This document shows, piece after piece, positions 10,801-19,800 of a stretch of 64,000 bases of DNA (position 1 is the stretch's first letter; each line of letters starts with the position of its first letter). A model generated the notes under the pieces. The model made no database searches. It was given only the letters and a program-made list of their open reading frames with translations, and was not told the origin of the DNA. The stretch is from Agriotes lineatus (Eukaryota; Arthropoda; Insecta; Coleoptera; Elateridae): contig CALNHX010005233.1 in the NCBI GenBank assembly GCA_940337035.1, positions 46,975 to 110,974 on the forward strand. Direction: 5' to 3'. The position numbers were made by a program, and so were the translations under genes.

Positions 10801-13800
10801 CAACAATCGAATTTGTTCTCAAATAATGTGTTACACAAAAGATGCGTTGGTCGGTAGTATAATTGTTCATGATAATTATTTTGACAACTGTTAACAAAAC
10901 TCCCATGCTTCCTTGATAAGATCCAATTTGAAAAGTTGGAATTGGTTAATCTGTTCAAAAGATATTTAATTTTGAAATTCGTCAGTACATTTTGGGATTC
11001 CCTGTACAGTAAATCATGGAAATCCTACGTACAAATGAATTAAGACAAGTGAAATAGATCACATAAATCCTATATACAAATTAATTAAGATTACTTACTA
11101 ACTGTACAACGAAATGTTGTTTATAATGCAAATATACCTCGCTATGCAAATTTTTAAGTGAATTGTGGGAAATTTTTGTTTCTGGGTGAAATTTGAAAAC
11201 AATACGTGGCCCTCAACATTTTTAGGAAGTACCTTCTTATGTTATAATTAGTCGTAGTCATAACATAATTATTGGACAGTTTTTCCTCAAAAACATAAGT
11301 TTCAACAAAGTCATGTGATTTACTTGATTATTCAACACTATAATGAACGAACCAATGAAAATTCTTCAATTTGTCAGAAACGGTCAATCAAAACTGACTG
11401 TCTTTGAAAACACCTAATGTCGCAGTGTTTTCATGCGAGCTCGATTGGTTTCAATGATTTCAATTTAGTGAGTAGCTGTTGACTGACATTTCACCAAAAC
11501 ATCAAAGTCAAAGTTTGCAAATCAGCGTCGTTCTAAGAACTCATAATAATCGTGTTGGAAGCTCCAGTTTTGAATTAATAGTGATCAACGTGCTGAAGTC
11601 AAAAAATTCTGAAAAAGCATACAGACAAATATAATTAACAAATTCAAATACAACTCGTTCCTACAGAGTTCGGGAAAATCGTTTGTTTACACAAAAGGGC
11701 AACTTGAATATTTGATTTCTGGTTTCAGATTGTGTACATAGAAATTTGCAAATATATTACATAAGTGATTTAAATTGGTTATTTGATTAACAATATTTTT
11801 TACATTTAAATTCTCAGGATAAATTTCATCATGTCAAATACGTCATGTTACAAATAATTTTCGCTTTGGTGCCATTACCGTCACTTGCAGAGCCACGGTG
11901 CCAAAATTTGATGCACCGCCCTTGGTGCATTAAGCGGGAAACAATTTTGCCAAATTTAAGCAACAACTGATGCAACTTTATTGCATATATTCTGAACAGA
12001 TATGTGATATTTAAAATGTTTGTGTCATTTTGGCGTGCTACAAATCTATTAAATTTGGATTGACATTTGCCACACAATATATTATAGTAATAAAAATGAT
12101 TGTGTTAATTTAATCCATCTGAACATAGTCATAAAAGATAAGAAAACTTGCACATTGATAACAAAAGCTTTACCATATGAGCAAGTGCCATTGTTACCAC
12201 AAAGCGTGATATTACAGTTTAAATATTATTAGTTTTTCAAAAGATGCTGCTTCTGTTGGTCTTCGCTAATAGCGAGCAAAGGAAATTATTTATTTCTTTT
12301 ATTTATCAACTTTTTTTTGTAAGACAATATTAACAATGGATTGGATAAATTTAAGCAATCTTTGACTGATTACTTCTAGTGGAATGAAGTTGCAACTCTA
12401 AACTATACTGATTACTTTATAATCCAGCAATGCCTATTTTCAAACACACAGACCAAAATCAGTAAACTTTGGGTTCAATTCTTCTCTTGTTCTAATGACA
12501 GTGTGAACTGGAGCAATGTTGAATTCAGAGGGGTGAGCGGGAGGGAAATTCCCCAGAGAGCAGTACAGAATTCCCTCCCGGGAACAGTATTACATGATAT
12601 TCAGGTTTCTTTAGTATGTAAGGGAATGATTGTACGGAAATGAAAGTATTTCCATTAAATTCTGCGTTGTTTCTTTAAATTAAGTAATCACTATGTATGT
12701 TTGTATTTGAATTAAAAAAAAATTCCCCGCACACGTTTCATTGTCCACCCCGTTGTAAACGGCCTTAATTCAACATTGAACTGCAGTAAGCACTTCTTTG
12801 AATTTGCTAATTTATATATAATAAAAAGATAATTATGAGTAAACTAATATACTAGAATTGAAATTTTTTTTTCCAATAAAATAAAACAAAAAGGCAAATG
12901 TAGTAATAATCATATAAATTTACAAGAACTAAAAATCTGGTGTGATACACGCACACAACTTCCTTTTACAGTGATCTTATAAATAGCCAAAAATTTGATT
13001 TTGAATTTTTAAGCATTTGCCAAAAATTTTCAAAAATTACAAATTTTACAGAAACCAAATAAAATAGTGTTAGTTCAAGCAACAAATTTTTTCTAGAATT
13101 TTAAGCTGAATTCAAAAATGTAATAATATACCGGGTGTTGTATTTAAAATAGTAGTTAATAAAAAAAATTTTTAAAAAACAAAAGAAACCCATTTTAGAA
13201 GTATTCAACTGGAAAATCACCTATTTCACATCAATACACATTAAAAATGTAATAAAAATGTAAAGTTTGAAAAAAATCATTAGAGCCGTTTTTGAAAAAA
13301 TCGAAAAAACTGAAAAATCACAAGAGTAAACACCTACTTCCGGTTATGCGATTTTCTTCAAAAGCTTTCTGTCTCATATGGGTAGTACACAAAACTTATA
13401 CAGGGTGTAGAAATGCTTTACGCACCATAGGGATTTGTCTAAAAATGGTATTTTATTTCTTTAAATTTTCGGTTTTCCGAAATGTAAAATGACAAATTCT
13501 GGCTTAAATGGATACAGAATTTTTTTCTCTACAAAAAACTTCAATACAAGTTTGCTCTAAAATAATTAGGGAAGCAAATATTTTCATATGAAGAAATTAC
13601 CATTGAAATCCCTATGGTGCGTAAAGCATTTCTACACCCTGTATATGAAGTTTCAATGCCATACCTCTTTCCGTTTTTGAGATATTCTGTTCACAGACAC
13701 ACAGACAGACAGACCAATGGAAAAAAATAAATTTTTTGGGATCAGGGGACTACGTAAGCGCTGAAGGGCTAGAGTAGCGTGGTGTTTTTAAGATGATTAG

Positions 13801-16800
13801 TAGTTGAAATGCAACGCGACTAACAGATGTTCAACTGTTAGTCGTGTTGTATTGCGACTAACAGACGCGCAACTGACAGTTGACAGAACACAAATAATAG
13901 ATGACAGTTGACAGTTAACAGATGACAGATGACAGGTGGCAGACGACAAGTGACAGATGACAGGTGGCAGATGTCAGCTTTCAACTGTCATCTGTCAACC
14001 GTTATCTGTCAATTGTTAACTGTCAACTTTTATCTGTCGTCCGTCAATTGTCAACTGCAATTTGTCATCTGTCACCTGTCATCTGTCAACTGTCTTCTGT
14101 CACCTGTAATATGTCAACTGTCATCTGCCAACTGTCATCTGTCATCTGTCAACTTCCATCTGTCTCCTGTCATCTGTCAACTACAATCTGCCATCTGTCA
14201 AGTGCCATCTGTCGACTGCAATCTGTCATCTGTCATCTGTAGCTTGTCATCTGTCACCTGTCGTCTGCCTCCTGTCATCTGTCAACTGTCATCCATTATT
14301 TGTCATCTGTCACCTGGCATCTATCAACTGTCATCTGTCAACTGTCAGTTGCTCGTCTGTTAGTCGCAATACAACACGACTAACAGTTGCGCGTCTGTTA
14401 GTTGCGACACAACACGACTAAAAGTTGCACGTCTGCTAGTCGCGATACAACACGACTAACGATTGCGCGTCTGCTAGTCGTGATACAACACGACTAACGA
14501 TTGCGCATCTGTGAGTTGTGTTGCATTGCAACTACTAATCGTCTTAAAAACATCACGCTACTCTGGCCCTTCAGCGCTTCCGTAGGGGACTCTAAAACGT
14601 GAAGATCTGTTGAAAACTCAATTTCGAATTTTTAGGGTGAATCCAATACTTCCTTTATTGTAAATGGAAGTAAAAAAGTGAAGTTTATGATAAATCTACA
14701 TTTATTCCGGGCTTGGTTTTTTTCAGATTTTTTTCCATATTACAGAAAATGTTTGTAAAACTAATAATACATTAACTATAATATAGGAAAATATAACTTA
14801 AAACTCCAAGAATTAACTTTTAGCCCTGCTTGGTTAATTTACATTGAAGCATAGTAACTGAAACAGTTGGATGAAACAGTTGCTAGTTCAGGTCAAGAAA
14901 TTTCTGATTTATTTGCTGATTATTTCTCTAGGGTATACGATGACAGTGCTTGCAATGTCCCAGATTATGCCCTAAATCAATAAAAGATGTTCTCCTGCGT
15001 AGAATTACGTTGGGTGAGGTATTTTCCAAAATTACATATGTCAAAGACTTTAAGTGTGGGTCCAGATAATTTTCCCAACTTTTTTTTGAAGAGGTGTATT
15101 TATTCTATTTCTGTACCCTTACAGATAATTTACAACTTCTCAATAGAAAGTGGAGTCTTTCCAGAACTGTGGAAACAAAGCTTTATTTTTCCAATTTTCA
15201 AGGACGGAGAAGTTGGTGAAATTAAAAATTATAGAGGTATCTGTAGCCCATCGGCTATGGCAAAATTGTTCGATAGTTTAGTTTATGACCAATTGAACTG
15301 GGCTTGCTCAGGTATTATAAACTCAAAACAGCATGGTTTCTTTGCGAGTCGTTCAACAGTAACGAACCTGGTTTTGTATGAGACTGATGTACTAAGAGCT
15401 TTGGAGGCTGGGGTTCAAGTAGATTCTATCTACACGGACTTCTCCAAAGCCTTCGATAGAGTTAACTTTGATCTGTTGATAGCCAAGCTAAGAGCAACAG
15501 GGTTCTCCGAGTCACTTATTAACTGGTTAAGTAGTTTCCTAAGGGGTCGAACTCGATGTGCAAAAATAAAAAATCATCTTTCAAACTCCTTTGCAGTGCA
15601 CTCAGGTGTTCCGCAAAGGTCACACTGTGCGCCACTACTTTTTAACTTATTTGTCAATGATATTGTGGATGTTATTAAACATTCTTCTGTTAGCTCCTTT
15701 GCTGATGATTTAAAAATCTTTAAGAGAATTAAATCTGACAATGACTCTGTTGTTGCAGAATGATCTTGATTCCCTATGGACTTGGTCTAGTGTGAATAAG
15801 CTACCGTTAAATATTCAGAAATGTCACTTTATTACCTTTTTCAAAGGCGCCAAAAAATTTAACACTTCTTACCAAATTAATGACAACAAGCTATCCTATG
15901 TGAAGCAAGTCAGGGATCTAGGTATACTGCTCAATGAGAACTTTAGTTTCTCTCATCATATTTTTAATCCTGCCCAGAAGAGTCTCAAGCTCCTTGGTTT
16001 CGTGACTAGAAACTGCCCTGATTTTTCAATCAATGTCATCAGGACCCTATACTATACACTGGTGCGCCCTAATCTTGAATATGCAACGATAATATGGTCT
16101 CCACTAGGGTTTCCAAGTCCCGGGACCAAAAGTGTTTTCGGGACTTACGAGCTAAATTTCAAGTCCCGGGACTAGTCCCGAAGATCCCGAAAATGGTCCC
16201 GAAAGGAGAATAGTGTTCAGGTGAAATTTCCGAATGCAATTTTCACAGAAAAGCAAGTGTTTTAAATTAAATAAAGTATTTCTGGGCTGATAATCTGCGT
16301 TGGGGCTCGTCTATAACTTCATTGCTTTCTTCTGGTACTAAAAATGTCGCTCTTCATCTTTTGATTTTGTTTGAACTGCAAAGTGATTGTGTAATCCCTT
16401 CGTCAAGCTGCCTCGGATTATGATAATTTTATAGGAACAAACTTTACATTTCGCCAATTGTTTATCTTCAATATATAAAATTGTTGCCATATTGACTTCA
16501 AATTGTTATTTTTTTAATAGAATGACGGTAGGTTGCGAATCGGAATTCATTCTAATTGTAACGCTTTAGCAGACAAATAAGGAACACATTTAAAACCCAA
16601 AAATATAAATTATTCAGCTTCTTCGCACATAATTTTAAAAGTCTACAAATTTGGTTACCTTACTGTTGCTACGTACACACACGACTACGCGTAAAATATA
16701 TTTAAATCCAACAAAAGAACTAGACACATACATAAATAGAAGAAGATATGCAAATGTGGCTGAAACAACACATAGGTTTAATTCTAACCTACCGAAAATA

Positions 16801-19800
16801 ATACCTCTCCTGAGTCTCCTGACTACGCAAAAGGCATATAATGCAGAATGTGCAAAAAGCATGAGTAATACGCCGGACGCCGATGAATACCCGTCCTAAT
16901 TCTCTGATACCGAGTATACGCACGCATGTTGACATGGTCCCGGGAGTTCGCCTGGGCTGGCTGTGGTCCCGGGACTCGGTTTCTGTGGTAGAATCCCGGG
17001 ACTGTCCCGGGACCGGATCCCGGGACTGGAAACCCTAGTCTCCACAATATCAGGTTCACTGCGACATTATAGAGAGAGTTCAGAATAAATTCTTGCGTTT
17101 TGCTGCATTCAAATGTGGCATCCCCATGGAGGACTATCATAAATCATCGATGTTGGAGAAGTTAAACTTGCTCTCTTTGAAAGATCGAAGGATTCTCTAT
17201 GATATTCACTTTATATATAAAGTTGTTAATGGCTTGGTTGACTGTCCTGAGTTATCATATTTAATTAAATTCAATGTGCGTAACCGCAATCTCCGGAATT
17301 TTGAATTATTTCACATTGAGTTTCATACCACGAATTATGGCACCCATTCACCTATAAATAGAACTCTAAAAATTATCAATGCTTCTGCAAATTCAGTGGA
17401 TATTTTTAATAGCACACTTGCCAACTTCAAAAGAGCTATTATCAATAATATTCTATAGGTAATTTATATCCTATTATTATTGTAGTCATGTGTTACATGT
17501 TGTTGTTGTTGTTTTCATTTGAATGTATTCTTTATGCAATATTTAAGGTTTTTTGTATTAGTATATATAAAATGTTTTATTCCTGTCGTATATGTTAACT
17601 GTTAAAATGGGGTTTCCCGTAAACTTGATAATAAATAAATAAATAAAATTACTAAATATTAATAATAAATAGAAATACAAATCTATAACCACTTTTTATA
17701 ATTATAAAGAAATTAAATATTAAAAATAAAGTACCTATATATTGGTTTAAACTACATATTTCAAAGGTGGAATAGTAAAACTCAAACTTTTTCCATGTAT
17801 AATTTTTAATGACAATTAGGCAGATGGTTAACAAAGCGACATGTTTTGACAGTTACGTTATCATCGGGCTTTTAATAATTGGAAGCGGTAGATTAATAAT
17901 TGAAATTAATATTTAAAACATAACTCCTACGGAATGCGTGTTAGCCCGATGACGACGTAACTGTCAAAACATGTCGCCTTGTTAACCATATGCCTAATTG
18001 TCATTAAATTTTGTACATGGGGGAGGTTTGAGTTTTACTATTTCACCTGTGATATTCACCCCATTTTGAGATAATTATAGATCCTTCGATTGTATATATT
18101 TCAAAACTTCCATGATGTGTATTGCCATTTATTGACATCATTGTGTATGGACTAAAACTGTAATCGTAAAAATAGTATCTACTCGTGCCATAAATTCTGT
18201 CCTTGATATAAAGACTTTCATTCAAAATGGAACATGAAATTAATATAAGAAACTATTGTTTTGTTTGTATCACTAATTATATATAAACCACCTTTTGCCT
18301 TCACACACTTCTTCAAACATTCTGGTCAGTCTCTTAATGCCGCACGCCTTTCTTCTAGAGAAATTAATGTTGCTGACTTCACAAAATCTGCTTTTAGGGA
18401 TTAATATTTTGATGATGTTTTGAACAAACCTTCTCCTCTAAGACACTCCATAAATGGTAATCCAGAGGATTGAAATCGGAACTTTCTAAAGACCAATCGT
18501 CAGCAGCGATAAACTCCAATAAATTGGCCTCCAGTCAGCAGTGTGTGAGCTCAGCCTTGTGTGCTGTGTTGAGTCCTGATGCACTATTCACTGTCTTGCT
18601 ACAAACGTGGTATGGCTTAGGAGTTTCCACTAAGCCATTACTGATGCTGAATGGTGCCCCTTTACCAGCAGCTTTTCGAGAACTGTACAGTACACGTGGT
18701 AATTTTGACAGTTGAATTTTCTTTCCACAGCAAAGATTTTTTCATCGGTAAAGCCTCTATAAGATGCTAATCAGTGGTTCTGTGATAGGCTGCAAGTCTG
18801 AGATCTTGGTGTTATAATGTGGGACTGGTTTTGAATTTCTCATGATTTTGTAAAGGGGGATTTCTGCAAATTAAAGCAGCTGGTGTTCTTATTATATAGG
18901 GCTGAACACTTCTTGGTCTATTGTCTACTCCTTATTGTATTGCTTGATGGGCTGATATATAACTGTCTTCGATATTTTTAAAGGTTGTAGAAGATCGAAA
19001 ATCTTCATCAGTAATTTGTTGCATTTATATAGTGCAATCACAGCGCTATAATTTTCTTTGATACCCCACGCCATGTTAATTAGTTGAACAATATTGCCAT
19101 AATGATTCTTTTACAAAAAACGGAACCAGAAACCGTACTTACTCTTGCTATCATAATTAAAAATCGCATTTTATACTATACCATTCCTAATCTTAATTGA
19201 TCTTTTTCAAGGGACGTCAAGGCCTCCACGAGTATTAGAAGAAAATGGTCAAACTTACTGGTTCGCAGACCGAGCTGAAATGGAAGAAGAAATAAAGAAT
19301 CATAAATTTTTAGAATACGGAGAATATAATGGCCATTTATACGGAACACACTTGGACACAATTCGCGAAGTAATCAAGCAGGTATCTCGAATATTTGTAA
19401 CCTTTATGAATAAACTATTATAAACATAAAAATATTTCAGGGGAAAATGTGCATATTGGATTGCAGTCCACAAGCCTTAAAACTATTGCATAATAGCACC
19501 GAATTTCTTCCATTTGTTATTTTCATAGCGTCACCAGGAATGGAGCAATTGAAGGACTTATATGATGTTTCAAGAAGTACTGGAAACCTGAGAGCTTCAA
19601 GTCGAAATCTTACTGTAAGTGTTTGTTAAATGTCCTTGTCGATGTTATAGTCAATTGTTGAATGTTTGCTCGCATCAGGATTGAAAATTCTAACATATTT
19701 ACCTGTTTTTGATTGTTAGTTATGCAAAAGTTTGTGTAGTCGATGTTTTAATGTGGCATTTTATTTGCATGTTAGTTTGAGCGTCAGAGTTCGATTCGTT

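Larger units (their letters stand above)
13752..14583. mobile_element. Foldback-like element with long inverted ends and internal minisatellites
   Basis: Left end ACGTAAGCGCTGAAGGGC and right end (reversed) ACGGAAGCGCTGAAGGGC continue as a matching inverted repeat for about 75 bp or more. Flanks carry an 8-bp direct repeat, AGGGGACT, at 13744-13751 and 14584-14591, and family A copy 1 has this word once, confirming the insertion. Inside lie a CATCTGTCAACTGT-type minisatellite and four 38-bp tandem units, the subterminal-repeat architecture of foldback elements. There is no real gene. The 8-bp duplication is of hAT/P length; the superfamily is unresolved. Confidence 0.85.
12931..14664 (-). mobile_element. 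Non-coding dispersed repeat, family A copy 2, with two nested insertions
   Basis: Reverse-orientation copy of the repeat at 5225-5868, from TCTGGTGTGATACAC to TTCCTTTATTGTAAATGGAAG. It is longer than copy 1 because two elements sit inside it: a 241-bp MITE (13401-13641) and an 832-bp foldback-type element (13752-14583). Comparison with copy 1 gives the uninterrupted sequence at both sites, which defines the target duplications. Confidence 0.8.
14870..17640 (+). pseudogene. 5'-truncated Jockey/CR1-type LINE, split by a hAT element
   Basis: Reverse-transcriptase coding relic. An upstream frame near 14880-14970 reads SDLFADYFSRVYD. The fragment 14987-15763 has FPELWKQSFIFPIFKDG, NYRGIC, DFSKAFDRV, HSGVPQRSHCAP and SSFADDLKIF (FADD catalytic box). 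A +1 frameshift near 15741-15763 leads into 15741-16104 (LNIQKCHFITF, VRDLGILLNENFSF, LVRPNLEYATIIW), then the frame is broken by 16105-17037. It resumes at 17046-17458 with ERVQNKFLRFAAF to the stop. The element ends in an (AATA)n tail near 17630-17647. GVPQRS replaces the usual GVPQGS, a further sign of decay. Confidence 0.85.

Noticed and set aside
13929..14363. 144- and 92-codon open frames on the + strand
   Set aside because: They are translations of the CTGTCA minisatellite inside the foldback-like element; the residue pattern (CQLSSVICHLS repeats) follows the DNA repeat and two phases are open at once.
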